A DNA stretch of 53,618 bases from Oscillospiraceae bacterium (GCA_030539275.1 JAUNSK010000027.1:1-53618), one strand, 5' to 3'; positions 1 through 8,708 are shown, numbered from the stretch's first letter. Numbers and translations are program-made. Notes: generated from the sequence alone by a model not told the origin.

Positions 1-164
1 ATACTGCCTGATGATGCAGGAGTCATGCTGCCTGATGAAGCAGGAGAAGTGTTGTTTGGAAAAGCAGGGCTCCGATTGTCAGCTTGCTGCTGTTTATAGT
101 ATTTAAGAATTTCCTGATTATATCTTCTAATGATATCTTTCGGATTATTGTTTTCGTTACTCAT
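1..164 (-). CDS. Uncharacterised protein, N-terminal fragment (runs off window)
   Basis: The open frame starts at ATG 164 behind a strong GGAGGG ribosome site at 175-180 and is cut by the window edge after 54 codons. It begins MSNENNNPKDIIRRYNQEILKYYKQ, a basic and probably helical stretch. It then turns into a Pro/Ser/Thr-rich tract with two copies of a seven-residue unit like (S/T)PASSGS. No signal peptide or membrane segment is visible in this part. I do not recognise the family. The low-complexity tract may be a linker to a domain outside the window. The start is well supported; the function is unknown. Confidence 0.6.
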   Translation of the reverse strand, partial: MSNENNNPKDIIRRYNQEILKYYKQQQADNRSPAFPNNTSPASSGSMTPASSGS

Positions 165-333
165 TATATTTGTACCCTCCAGATTTCAGAATTTGAGCAG
201 TATTTACTGCAGCCTATATATTATATTCAGCCATAAAAATAAAAATTTCATTTTCATAAAATTTTCTGAAGCTTTTTGATAAGTTAAATAGTATTGTTAA
301 CAGTATAAACTCCCATTTCCGGTTTCCTCTTAA

Positions 334-367
334 TTTATGAGGCAGGCTTTGTTGTCTGCCTCATAAA
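334..367. repeat. Perfect 12-bp inverted repeat (hairpin)
   Basis: TTTATGAGGCAG (334-345) and its exact complement CTGCCTCATAAA (356-367) flank a 10-nt loop. On the minus strand it directly follows the terminator-like hairpin at 365-397, so the two form a tandem pair. No U-tract follows it on either strand, so it is probably not a terminator by itself. Confidence 0.6.
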
Positions 368-397
368 AAAAGTGCCCTCTTAATTAAAAAGAGGGCA
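365..397 (-). terminator. Rho-independent terminator candidate (minus strand)
   Basis: TGCCCTCTT (373-381) pairs with AAGAGGGCA (389-397) around a 7-nt loop. Read on the minus strand the stem is followed by a run of seven T (complement of 365-371). It would stop transcripts arriving from the 687-902 gene before the 1-164 gene. Confidence 0.55.
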
Positions 398-453
398 AAA
401 TAAAATAATATGCTTATTTATGTTAATGCGTACACTTTACGCGGGGGAGGGTT

Positions 454-481
454 ATTAAATATGAGGGGGGTCATATTTAAT
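454..481. repeat. AT-rich 11-bp inverted repeat with a GGGGGG loop
   Basis: ATTAAATATGA (454-464) and TCATATTTAAT (471-481) are exact complements separated by six G. There is no U-tract beside it, so it is not an obvious terminator. It could be a protein-binding site or an RNA hairpin with an exposed G loop. Confidence 0.55.
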
Positions 482-537
482 GATTTTATTATCGGATTTT
501 ATTGTGATAGAAATATGAATACGTATTGGACAATTAA

Positions 538-634
538 TGAAAAAACAGAGACTTTTACGTGACAATCCTGCGGCACCATGCAGCTGTAATTATACCCGGC
601 TGCTGACAGATGTTTACGTATAAAGTCTCTGTTT
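538..634 (-). terminator. Long structured terminator or 3' UTR element (minus strand)
   Basis: Bases 543-560 and 616-634 are almost perfect complements (18 pairs, one bulge). On the minus strand the closing stem is followed by a T run (complement of 540-545). Between the arms lie two smaller potential hairpins (CTGC/GCAG and CAGC/GCTG), giving a possible three-way junction. It lies about 50 nt past the stop of the 687-902 gene. A simple terminator would not need the inner structure. Confidence 0.5.
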
Positions 635-686
635 AATTTATACCGGATGAGTATGATAAAATATCAGGTTTTCCAGTATTACGGTA

Positions 687-902
687 TCATCGGGAGCCTG
701 TAGCCTCCACGGGAGATTCGTCCCTGAAAAGAAGGGAAATGCACCATATTGCAGACAGAGCAACAAGTATATAGATTACTCTGCTGATTAAGGACCCAGC
801 ACCCCCGAAAAGCCATGCAACCAGGTCAAACTGAAAAATACCTACCAGTCCCCAGTTTACTCCGCCTATTATCAGGAGTATAAGTGCGATTTTGTCCCAC
901 AT
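687..902 (-). CDS. DUF378 family membrane protein
   Basis: A 71-residue protein made of two hydrophobic helices with the DUF378 (YuzA-type) pattern: GGVNWGLVGIFQFDLVAWLFG after the first helix, then a Ser/Arg turn and a second helix ending in a short polar tail. Start: ATG 902 is preferred, because a GGGGTG ribosome site lies just upstream; an in-frame GTG at 911 overlaps that site. Function of the family is unknown; it is a cytoplasmic-membrane protein. It stands alone, with an inverted repeat in its upstream region and a long hairpin downstream. Confidence 0.85.
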   Translation of the reverse strand: MWDKIALILLIIGGVNWGLVGIFQFDLVAWLFGGAGSLISRVIYILVALSAIWCISLLFRDESPVEATGSR

Positions 903-958
903 GTTAAACACCCCGTTTACTTTTTGGAACTGATTTAGTTCCTGATAGTATTATATAC

Positions 959-976
959 ACAAACATTTGTGTTATA
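959..976. promoter_or_regulatory. Dyad in the DUF378 upstream region
   Basis: ACACAAA and TTTGTGT are separated by two bases, giving a 16-bp near-palindrome next to a TATAAT-like hexamer (minus strand) about 50 bases upstream of the DUF378 start. The dyad could be an operator at this promoter. No convincing -35 box was found. Confidence 0.3.
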
Positions 977-1000
977 CATAATAAAAAACATTAATAAATA

Positions 1001-1049
1001 AAAAAAACGGCTTTCATATCCGGAAAAAACCCGGAATGAAAGCCGTTTT
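1001..1049 (-). terminator. Rho-independent terminator of the phosphoribosyltransferase-like gene
   Basis: A 14-bp stem (AAAACGGCTTTCAT with its complement at 1036-1049) is followed on the minus strand by a run of about seven T. It starts within three bases of the stop codon at 1052. Confidence 0.8.
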
Positions 1050-1051
1050 GA

Positions 1052-1690
1052 TCATATTTTAGAATATCCGTAGCTGTTTACGATAGCATCAACCTTTACT
1101 CCGTCTTTACAGAGCTGACAATCTGCCGGTGTTTCAGTTTTATAATTAGGAAGATCATCAGAAGTAAATATTGATTTGATCGGAATATCAAGAACATGTT
1201 TTGCAGCTGAAAAAATTGAAGCGATTGCAACCAGATTGCCATTGTAGTATTTAAGGCAGTCGGTAGAACGGTTAATTGTCTTTCCTGTTGACGTAGATGA
1301 AATAAGAAGCAGGATCCGTTTTCCGTATATGGATTTCTGAATGTTATCCCTGAATATCATCTGATTGTTTGTATTGAGTTCAGGAGTTATGACAGAAATT
1401 CCTTTTGAGTCATTGATATTCATTTCTCCGGACTTAGTGAGAGCATCAGCCAGAAAAGCGCCGATCATTTCTGTTCCTTCAAGACAAATAATAGTATCAA
1501 TACATGTGTCACGGTAATCTGATGCAAGTTCTTTTGCGGCCAGCTTTGCGACTGAATGATTTGTTTTGATTGTAGTCATATCAACGTAGTAGTTTATATG
1601 CGAATGGTTTGTAGCAAAATGACCGGGTATAATTCCCATTTTTATTTTTTTGTTTTTCTTTGATGTGATTTCAATTAATCTGCTTTCCAT
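1052..1690 (-). CDS. Orotate phosphoribosyltransferase-like protein
   Basis: A 212-residue protein with a type I phosphoribosyltransferase layout. An N-terminal hood region (GHFATNHSHINYYVDMT) is followed by a core with IICLEGTEMIGAFLADAL, a PRPP-loop position ILLLISSTSTGKT, and a C-terminal CQLCKDG segment. In clostridial genomes such proteins are usually annotated as orotate phosphoribosyltransferase. The paired Asp of the canonical PRPP motif reads Ser-Ser here, so activity on orotate is doubtful. Start: ATG 1690 has GGAGAG seven bases upstream; a longer frame to 1726 lacks such a site. A good promoter lies at 1821-1849, leaving a leader of about 120 nt. No pyrimidine genes are nearby. Confidence 0.6.
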   Translation of the reverse strand: MESRLIEITSKKNKKIKMGIIPGHFATNHSHINYYVDMTTIKTNHSVAKLAAKELASDYRDTCIDTIICLEGTEMIGAFLADALTKSGEMNINDSKGISVITPELNTNNQMIFRDNIQKSIYGKRILLLISSTSTGKTINRSTDCLKYYNGNLVAIASIFSAAKHVLDIPIKSIFTSDDLPNYKTETPADCQLCKDGVKVDAIVNSYGYSKI

Positions 1691-1820
1691 ATATGATCTC
1701 TCCTTTTGTATAGGTAGTAAAGCCAATTGTAATTAACATTATAAAGCTAAAATACTGAAAAATTTGTCAGTAAGCATGTACGAGAAAAAATATAAAATAT
1801 AATTACAATTAAGTTCTTAT

Positions 1821-1849
1821 ATTATATCATTATTTAATAAATAAATCAA
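1821..1849 (-). promoter_or_regulatory. SigA-type promoter for the phosphoribosyltransferase-like gene
   Basis: TTGATT, 17-bp spacer, TATAAT on the minus strand. The predicted start is near 1814. The leader to ATG 1690 holds a 10-bp inverted repeat (AATTGTAATT and AATTACAATT, about 75 bases apart), so the 5' RNA may fold. Confidence 0.6.
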
Positions 1850-2007
1850 TATAATTTATACCGTTTCCACGAAAACGTAAAAAATAAGTTACTTTGATAT
1901 AATATTACGAAAAAATATGTTTCATTTATTAATTGTATGCTTATGTATAATTAAATAAGCAATTAATTTTAGTAAAAATAATTAAAGCATTTTTGTTAAA
2001 AAAATAA

Positions 2008-2036
2008 TTGAAAAGTTAATTAATTTATGATATAAT
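2008..2036 (+). promoter_or_regulatory. SigA-type promoter of the dockerin mannanase gene
   Basis: TTGAAA, 17-bp spacer, TATAAT. The predicted start near 2043 gives a leader of about 45 nt. The rest of the spacer between 1850 and 2007 is very AT-rich and shows nothing else I can name. Confidence 0.65.
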
Positions 2037-2089
2037 AATTCCATCAGATGCTAATAAAAATAAACATATTTACTAAAGGAGGAATTTTG

Positions 2090-5000
2090 GTGATATCAAA
2101 AAAGCTGAAAAGAATCTGCAGTATGACAGCTGCAGTAGCATTCACCATAACTACATTCAGTAATTTTCCCGCACTCCAGAAGGATAGTAATTATCAGAAA
2201 GTCGAAGCAGTAAGTACCTCAAAGGTTGAGTTCGAGGATGGTACATATGGAGCAGACTCTGCTTTCGGAAGCAGTATTGCAGGTTTCTCAGGAACCGGCT
2301 ATGTAGATCAGCAGGAAGGAGATGTTTCAGTAACTGTTAATGTTGATGCAACAGATATTTATGAACTGACAATAGGTTACTGTCTTCCTTCAGACAGAGG
2401 TTCAAAAATTCAGGATCTGTACATTAATGGTGTATCACAGGGTCAGGTAAGCTTTGCATCGTCAGATACATTTACTGAGCTCAAAGTGAGCAGTATAAAA
2501 CTTACAAAAGGTGAGAATACCATTACTCTTAAGAAGAGCTGGGGCTGGACAATTTTTGATTATCTGAAAATCAATACAGCTGTTCTGCCTGAAGTAGCAG
2601 CAGGAAAGACTCTCAGTGATCCGTCAGCGACAGATTCAGCAAAAAGTCTTATGAGCTACCTTGTTGATCAGTACGGTAATCATATTATCTCGGGTCAGCA
2701 GGAATATTACGGTGAGTCAAGAGATGACGAGTTCGAATATATCTATAATCTGTCAGGTGAGTATCCTGCTATCAGAGGTTTTGACTTTGGAGAAACATGC
2801 CCTCTTTATGCATGGGATGCAGGTGCTGCAGACCGTGCAATATCATGGGTAAAGGATAAGGGCGGCATTGTAACTGCCAGCTGGCATATTAATGTTCCTG
2901 TAACTATGGCAAATTATACTCTTGGTTCTACAATGAGCTTTGATCAGACAACCTATTCACAAAAGACAGATTTCAAGACAGCAAATGTTATGGTAGAAGG
3001 AACAGTTGAGCATGATTACTTCCTTCTTGCGGTTGACAACCTTGCTAAAGAGCTTAAAAAACTTCAGACCGCAGATGTTCCGCTTCTTTTCAGACCTTTC
3101 CACGAAGCTGAAGGCGGCGGCGGTGAAGACGGAAAAGGCGCATGGTTCTGGTGGGGCAAGGAAGGTGCAGAAGTTTATAAAGATCTTTATGCTTATCTTT
3201 ATAATATTCTGACACAGGAATACGGACTTCATAACCTTATCTGGGAATTCAACAGCTATGCATATGAAAAGTCAGAAAGCTGGTATCCTGGAGATCAATA
3301 TGTTGATATCGTAGGATATGATAAGTACAATGCAACCAACTGGACAACCAACACTGTATCACCAAATGAAAGTGCTATTGCAAGTACATTCTATTCTCTT
3401 GTAAACTGGTACGGCGGAAACGACGGCAAACCGGTTGCAATGATGGAAAATGATACAATTCCTACAGTTGAAAACCTTACAAGCGAAAAGGCAGCATGGC
3501 TGTATTTCTGCCCATGGTACGGCGATCATCTGATGAATTCTAATTATAACAAGCCGGACAGCGTAAAGGAAATGTATCAGAGTGATTATTGTATAACACT
3601 TGATGAGCTTCCGGATAACCTTTACGGTTCATCAACATCAGGCAGCGAGACAACAACAACAACTACTACACCTGCAGTTACAACACCAGAACAGCCTTCA
3701 GACGGCAGATATGAATTTGAAAGCGGTACATTAGTAAATACAGGCGGATCTGCAGTAACAAGCGATGCAGCTGCGAGCGGCGGAAAATTTGTATACCTCA
3801 AGGATGCAGGAGATTCTGTTTCAGTAGACATAAACGCTCAGGAAGCTGGCACATATAAGATCATTTTTGGTTATTCACAGAGTTTTGATCCTTCAAAGAA
3901 GATCCAGGATCTTTATATTAATGGTACACTTGCTGAAAATGTTACATTTACATACTCAGATAAGTTTACTGAAACTTCAGGAACAGTAATAAGCCTTAAA
4001 AAAGGCACAAATACTATTAAGATCGTAAGCAGCTGGGGATGGACATATCTTGACTACTTCAAGATAGTAAAAGCAGAAACAGTAAAGGTTGATGCAACAG
4101 GTGCAACTTTATCTAATCCGAAAGCTTCAGATGCAGCAAAGTCACTTTACAGCTATATCTGCAACAATTATGGAAGCAAGATCATTTCTGGTCAGCAGGA
4201 ATCAACATGGATGGGAAGCCCTGACTATGAAATGAACTTCATCAATGATGCGAGCGGAAAATACCCTGCACTCAGAGGTCTTGATTACATGAACGATGAC
4301 TTTTCAGGTGTAAATGCAAGAGCTAAAGAATGGTATGAAAAAGGCGGAATCGTGTCAATATGCTGGCACTGCGGATCTGGTTTCTCTAAAGGATATGACG
4401 AGTGCAAGGCTGATGATCTCGACTGGGACAAGGCACTGACTCCAGGAACAGATGAGTATAATGCTCTTATAAAGGGCATGGATTCAGGTGCACAGGCACT
4501 TACGGTTCTTAAGAGTGAAGGTATTCCGGTTCTCTGGAGACCTTTCCATGAGTTTGACGGCGGCTGGTTCTGGTGGAGCAAGGGCGGTGCTGAAAACTTC
4601 AAGAAGCTCTGGCAGCTGATGTATGACAGATATACAAACTACTGGGGACTTGACAACCTTATCTGGGTATGCGGATTTACTTCCGGAGTACCTGAGAGCT
4701 GGTACCCGGGAGATGAGTATGTTGATATAGCTGGTGCTGATACATATGTAGACAATAATGCATCACTTGTCGGCATGTTCAATAAAGTTCTTGATGTCGT
4801 AGGAACAAATAAACCAGTTGTACTTCATGAAAACGGACCAATTCCTGACCCTGATAATCTTCAGGCTGACAGTGCTGCATGGGGATGGTTTATGACATGG
4901 CATACAGAATACATTACTCAGCAAAATTCAGTCGAAAATATCAAAAAGGTTTACAACAGTGATTATGTAATTACTCTTGATGAGCTTCCTGAAGATTTAT

Positions 5001-5239
5001 ATACTTCACAGGGCACACCAACACAAGAGATTGTCTATGGTGATCTCAATGATGATAAGATAGTTGAAATGACAGATCTGACTATACTTTCACTTTACCT
5101 TTTAGGTGATGTAAAACTTAATGCTCAGCAGATTAAAGCAGCTGATGTCAGTGGTGACGGAAATGTTGATCTGGCTGATCTCTCACATTTCAAACAGTAT
5201 ATACTGAAGGAACCTGTAACTCTCGGCCCACAAAAATAG
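2090..5239 (+). CDS. Secreted tandem mannanase: CBM35-GH26-CBM35-GH26-dockerin
   Basis: A 1049-residue exported enzyme. After a signal peptide (about 1-35) comes a CBM35-type module (45-165) and a GH26 beta-mannanase module (175-510). A Thr-rich linker follows, then a second CBM35-like module (540-660), a second GH26 module (670-975) and a C-terminal type I dockerin (980-1049) with two DxNxD-like Ca loops. Both GH26 modules keep the acid/base Glu in RPFHE (E339, E821) and a candidate nucleophile Glu in the MMEND and LHENG strands (E453, E914), plus the WFWWG/WFWWS motif. It should cut beta-1,4-mannan outside the cell and dock onto a cohesin scaffold. Start: GTG 2090 sits seven bases after AAAGGAGG; the upstream ATG at 2048 has no such site. 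Confidence 0.92.
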   Translation: MISKKLKRICSMTAAVAFTITTFSNFPALQKDSNYQKVEAVSTSKVEFEDGTYGADSAFGSSIAGFSGTGYVDQQEGDVSVTVNVDATDIYELTIGYCLPSDRGSKIQDLYINGVSQGQVSFASSDTFTELKVSSIKLTKGENTITLKKSWGWTIFDYLKINTAVLPEVAAGKTLSDPSATDSAKSLMSYLVDQYGNHIISGQQEYYGESRDDEFEYIYNLSGEYPAIRGFDFGETCPLYAWDAGAADRAISWVKDKGGIVTASWHINVPVTMANYTLGSTMSFDQTTYSQKTDFKTANVMVEGTVEHDYFLLAVDNLAKELKKLQTADVPLLFRPFHEAEGGGGEDGKGAWFWWGKEGAEVYKDLYAYLYNILTQEYGLHNLIWEFNSYAYEKSESWYPGDQYVDIVGYDKYNATNWTTNTVSPNESAIASTFYSLVNWYGGNDGKPVAMMENDTIPTVENLTSEKAAWLYFCPWYGDHLMNSNYNKPDSVKEMYQSDYCITLDELPDNLYGSSTSGSETTTTTTTPAVTTPEQPSDGRYEFESGTLVNTGGSAVTSDAAASGGKFVYLKDAGDSVSVDINAQEAGTYKIIFGYSQSFDPSKKIQDLYINGTLAENVTFTYSDKFTETSGTVISLKKGTNTIKIVSSWGWTYLDYFKIVKAETVKVDATGATLSNPKASDAAKSLYSYICNNYGSKIISGQQESTWMGSPDYEMNFINDASGKYPALRGLDYMNDDFSGVNARAKEWYEKGGIVSICWHCGSGFSKGYDECKADDLDWDKALTPGTDEYNALIKGMDSGAQALTVLKSEGIPVLWRPFHEFDGGWFWWSKGGAENFKKLWQLMYDRYTNYWGLDNLIWVCGFTSGVPESWYPGDEYVDIAGADTYVDNNASLVGMFNKVLDVVGTNKPVVLHENGPIPDPDNLQADSAAWGWFMTWHTEYITQQNSVENIKKVYNSDYVITLDELPEDLYTSQGTPTQEIVYGDLNDDKIVEMTDLTILSLYLLGDVKLNAQQIKAADVSGDGNVDLADLSHFKQYILKEPVTLGPQK

Positions 5240-5263
5240 TCATTTCCACAAACTCATTTATAT

Positions 5264-5296
5264 AAAAAATCCGGCTGTATCAGCCGGATTTTTTTA
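5264..5296 (+). terminator. Rho-independent terminator of the mannanase gene
   Basis: AATCCGGCTG and CAGCCGGATT flank a 3-nt loop and are followed by a T run. Confidence 0.85.
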
Positions 5297-5315
5297 TATG
5301 AGTAAATAATATTTA

Positions 5316-5351
5316 AGAAAAATGCCCGCGGTATCAGAAATACAGCGGGCT
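5316..5351 (-). terminator. Rho-independent terminator of metG
   Basis: GCCCGC and GCGGGC arms (5324-5350) are followed on the minus strand by ATTTTTCTT, shortly after the metG stop codon. It faces the mannanase terminator, so the two convergent genes are insulated. Confidence 0.65.
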
Positions 5352-5368
5352 GGATTTATTGTACTTAA

Positions 5369-7309
5369 TTATCTTATTTTACTGCCTGGTGCAATGCTGT
5401 CATCTGCAAATAATACCTTTGCTGAACCATCCGGCATATCAGCACAGCATATCATTCCATAGCTTTCTGTTTTGCAAAGTGTAACAGGTTTAAGGTTTGC
5501 AACGATAATAACCTTTTTGCCTATAAGGTCTTCCGGTGCATACCACTGTGCAATTCCTGAAACAACCTGTCTTCCACCCATGCCGTCATCAAGCTGCAGA
5601 CACAGAAGTTTTTTGGATTTCTTGACTTTTTCACATGAAACAACCTTTGCAACCCTGAGATCTGACTTGCAGAAATCATCAATGGTGATCTCCGGTGCAA
5701 CCGGCTCTGCATCGGGTGTCTGAGGGTCTGACTGTGTATTTACAGATATAAGTGAATTAAGTGCTTCAATTTCTTTATCAACATCAATTCTCGGGAATAT
5801 TGCCTCGCCCTTCTTAACAGTTACATCAAGAGAAAGTACTCCGAACTTTCCGGCGTTGTCATATGATACTGAGTCTTCAGATGCACCTATCTGTTCCCAT
5901 ACCTTTGGCATTGTAGAAGGCATAAATGATGAAAGAAGTGATGAACAGATACGTATGGTTTCAAGCAGGTTGTAAAGTACACCTGCAAGACGAGGTTTGT
6001 TGGATTCTTCTTTTGCAAGGACCCATGGCGCAGTTTCGTCTATATATTTGTTTGCACGTGACACTACCTGGAATATCTCCGCGAGAGCATTGTTAAGCTG
6101 AGTATTCTCAATATACTCGTCAACCTTGTCTTTGAGCTGGGTGGCAGCATCAATAAGCTGATCATCAAACTCACCTGCTGCTCTTTCTGTAATAAGCGTG
6201 CCGTCAAAGTATTTGACAACCATTGCAACTGTTCTTGAAACCAGGTTGCCAAGTCCGTTCGCAAGGTCGGAATTTATGCGGTTTATCATTATTTCATTTG
6301 AGAATGAGCTGTCAGCACCAAGAGCCATTTCTCTTAAAATATGATAGCGGATAGCATCTGCACCATATCTTTCACCGAGAATAAACGGATCAACAACGTT
6401 TCCAAGTGATTTACTCATCTTCTGACCGTTAAATGTGATCCATCCGTGTACAGCAAGATGCTTAGGAAGCGGAAGATCGAGTGCCATAAGCATTGCAGGC
6501 CATATTATAGCGTGAAATCTCATAATATCCTTTGCAACCATGTGAACATCTGCCGGCCAGAATTTATCATAATCAGTAAACTGGCTGTTGCAGTATCCAA
6601 GAGCAGATATATAGTTTGAAAGAGCGTCGATCCAGACATATACTACATGGCCTTCATCAAATGTAACAGGAATTCCCCACTTGAATGTTGTTCTTGATAC
6701 GCATAGATCTTCAAGACCAGGTTTTATAAAGTTGTTTACCAGTTCTACAGCCCTTGTCTTAGGTCTGAGATAATCTGTCTGCGTGAGCAGATTTTCTATT
6801 CTCTCAGCAAACGGTGACATTTTGAAGAAATATGCTTCTTCCTTCGCTTCAACAACATCACGGCCGCATTCAGGACATTTGCCGTCAACAAGCTGGGATT
6901 CTGTCCAGAAGCTTTCACATGGTGTACAGTATTTACCTGAATACTCACCCTTGTATATATAGCCTTTATCATACAGATCCTTAAAAATCTTCTGAACAGT
7001 TTCAACATGATAGTCATCAGTTGTACGGATATATCTGTCGTAGCTGATATTCATATAGCTCCAGAGATTTTTAAAGACTTTTACTATTTCATCTACATAT
7101 TCCTTTGGAGTAATGCCTTTTTCAGCAGCTTTCTGTTCAATTTTCAAACCATGCTCATCAGTACCTGTAAGGAACATGACATCGTATCCCTGCATTCGCT
7201 TATAACGCGCTATGGTATCACATGCGACTGTTGTATAGCAGTGTCCGATATGCGGATTTCCTGACGGATAATATATGGGTGTTGTAATATAAAATGGTTT
7301 TTTAGGCAT
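5369..7309 (-). CDS. metG: Methionyl-tRNA synthetase
   Basis: A 646-residue class Ia aminoacyl-tRNA synthetase that charges tRNA-Met in the cytoplasm. The HIGH motif is at residues 20-23 and KMSKS at 297-301. A zinc knuckle with two CxxC pairs (CTPC and CPEC) lies near residues 128-150. The C-terminal 110 residues form a tRNA-binding (EMAP/Arc1p-like) domain after an acidic, Pro-rich linker, which is the long bacterial MetG form that dimerises. ATG 7309 follows GGAGGAC by eight bases. Transcribed alone on the minus strand from a strong promoter at 7358-7385 and closed by the hairpin at 5316-5351. Confidence 0.97.
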   Translation of the reverse strand: MPKKPFYITTPIYYPSGNPHIGHCYTTVACDTIARYKRMQGYDVMFLTGTDEHGLKIEQKAAEKGITPKEYVDEIVKVFKNLWSYMNISYDRYIRTTDDYHVETVQKIFKDLYDKGYIYKGEYSGKYCTPCESFWTESQLVDGKCPECGRDVVEAKEEAYFFKMSPFAERIENLLTQTDYLRPKTRAVELVNNFIKPGLEDLCVSRTTFKWGIPVTFDEGHVVYVWIDALSNYISALGYCNSQFTDYDKFWPADVHMVAKDIMRFHAIIWPAMLMALDLPLPKHLAVHGWITFNGQKMSKSLGNVVDPFILGERYGADAIRYHILREMALGADSSFSNEIMINRINSDLANGLGNLVSRTVAMVVKYFDGTLITERAAGEFDDQLIDAATQLKDKVDEYIENTQLNNALAEIFQVVSRANKYIDETAPWVLAKEESNKPRLAGVLYNLLETIRICSSLLSSFMPSTMPKVWEQIGASEDSVSYDNAGKFGVLSLDVTVKKGEAIFPRIDVDKEIEALNSLISVNTQSDPQTPDAEPVAPEITIDDFCKSDLRVAKVVSCEKVKKSKKLLCLQLDDGMGGRQVVSGIAQWYAPEDLIGKKVIIVANLKPVTLCKTESYGMICCADMPDGSAKVLFADDSIAPGSKIR

Positions 7310-7357
7310 TTTGAAGTCCTCCAGTTTTTTATTAAGTATAAACTCACACTTATAATA

Positions 7358-7385
7358 ATTATAGCATATTCAGTGCTTTTGTCAA
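7358..7385 (-). promoter_or_regulatory. SigA-type promoter of metG
   Basis: Consensus TTGACA, 16-bp spacer and consensus TATAAT on the minus strand, about 40 nt upstream of ATG 7309. No T-box leader is present, unlike the cysteine operon in this window. Confidence 0.75.
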
Positions 7386-7602
7386 GCAAGGCAGCACCCG
7401 GAATCAACCTGCTGCAGGGTATGTATTCAGGTAATACTCAGACATTATTGACGGATATTAAGCTTTTATGTTCTTAAATGAACTTTTGTCCTTAGCGCTC
7501 TGGTTTTGCAGGATATTAATTAAAGATGAAAATATCTTAACAGTAATGACTTATACAATAAAATGTGATATAATTAGAAAAAAACAAAGGATCGTGAATT
7601 AT

Positions 7603-8331
7603 TTGAAAAAAATATTTGTTCTTATATTATCGTCATTGGTTTTATTTTCTTTGCAGGGCTGCAGTGAAGACAAAAGTTCCGGCAGTGCAGGATCTTTATC
7701 AACAGCTGCATCTGATGATTCAGGTTATGACTACAGCGGTCTTGAAAGTCAGAAATATGCTGAACTTTTTACACATAAAGACAGGGATTCACAGTATTCT
7801 TTAAAGTGGTCATATGATAAAAAATATGATGATACCGGAATTAATTATATTTGTTACGACGGCAAGTCGGGCAGTTATTCGATTAATCTGACACAGCCGC
7901 TGTTCAATAACGTAAAGTTTATTCTAAAGGATCATAAAATTTATGATATCTATGACAACAGTAAAACATACATTACAACAGATGCCAAGCAGTCGGCTAT
8001 GGAATTCGGATATCTTACAATTGATGAATTTGAGAGCTATGCAGCTGATATCTTCGCTGGCCTTAAATATCTTGGAAGCGGTAAGGATAAGCCGGCTGAT
8101 GAGTCCCTCGAGTATAATTACGATGCGTATTATACCAGCAAGGGAGTAGAACTCTGGTTTCTTCTGAATGATGACAAAAGCCTTTACGCTATCAGAGCAG
8201 AATATGATGATAATGAGACAGCATACATGTATATAGAAGAACTGAAGGAAAGTGTTGATGAAGATGTTTTTAATATTCCTGACGGATACAAGGAAGATAC
8301 AGAAACTACAGAAAGTAATCAGACAACATGA
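7603..8331 (+). CDS. Uncharacterised lipoprotein
   Basis: A 242-residue secreted protein with a lipoprotein signal: Lys-Lys start, hydrophobic core and lipobox LQGC (lipidated Cys20), then a Ser/Gly/Ala-rich spacer. The mature part is Tyr/Asp-rich and predicted mostly beta; its end (EDVFNIPDGYK) resembles the close of LolA/LppX-like lipoprotein-carrier folds, which is only suggestive. Start: TTG 7603 is chosen because AAAGGA lies 11 bases upstream and the signal peptide begins there; a GTG at 7594 is too close to that site. The stop overlaps the next ATG by four bases, so the two genes are probably translated together. Function unknown. Confidence 0.75.
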   Translation: MKKIFVLILSSLVLFSLQGCSEDKSSGSAGSLSTAASDDSGYDYSGLESQKYAELFTHKDRDSQYSLKWSYDKKYDDTGINYICYDGKSGSYSINLTQPLFNNVKFILKDHKIYDIYDNSKTYITTDAKQSAMEFGYLTIDEFESYAADIFAGLKYLGSGKDKPADESLEYNYDAYYTSKGVELWFLLNDDKSLYAIRAEYDDNETAYMYIEELKESVDEDVFNIPDGYKEDTETTESNQTT

Positions 8332-8702
8332 AACAGAATAAAAATATACTAAGATTTCATTTTATATTTTTTGCTGCTATCGCACTGTATATGATAACAG
8401 GCTCAATTTTTTTTGACGGGTGCTGTCCGCTGAGAGTTATTCTGAATATAGAATGTCCGTTCTGCGGTATGACTACAGCATATTTCAGACTGTTAAAAGG
8501 TGACCTGAAGGGAGCGTTTGAAGCTCATTCGCTGTTTTTTATCGGCGTTCCTTTTATTCTTATAATTGCACATTTTGAGGTGCTGAAAAAAAGATTCGGA
8601 GTATTTGTAAATATTATTTCAGGCATAATGATAGTTCTGCTTGTAGTGAGGTATATTATAAGAATACGTTCAGGACAGATATTTCTTTCAGTCTTATATT
8701 AA
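8328..8702 (+). CDS. DUF2752 family membrane protein
   Basis: A 124-residue protein with three or four hydrophobic helices. It has the DUF2752 signature: CCPLRVILNIECPFCGMTTAYFRLLKGDLKGAFEAHSLF carries the CP..CPxCGmT motif, followed by Leu-Lys-Gly-Asp and an Ala-Phe/His pair. The conserved Cys residues suggest metal or redox chemistry at the membrane, but the family has no established function. It overlaps the upstream lipoprotein gene by the sequence ATGA, which argues for coupled translation and a shared role. Confidence 0.85.
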   Translation: MKQNKNILRFHFIFFAAIALYMITGSIFFDGCCPLRVILNIECPFCGMTTAYFRLLKGDLKGAFEAHSLFFIGVPFILIIAHFEVLKKRFGVFVNIISGIMIVLLVVRYIIRIRSGQIFLSVLY

Positions 8703-8708
8703 TCAAAT

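Noticed and set aside
2048-2089. ATG 2048 as start of the mannanase
   Set aside because: It lies in the predicted leader without a ribosome site, whereas GTG 2090 has AAAGGAGG at ideal spacing and begins a normal signal peptide.
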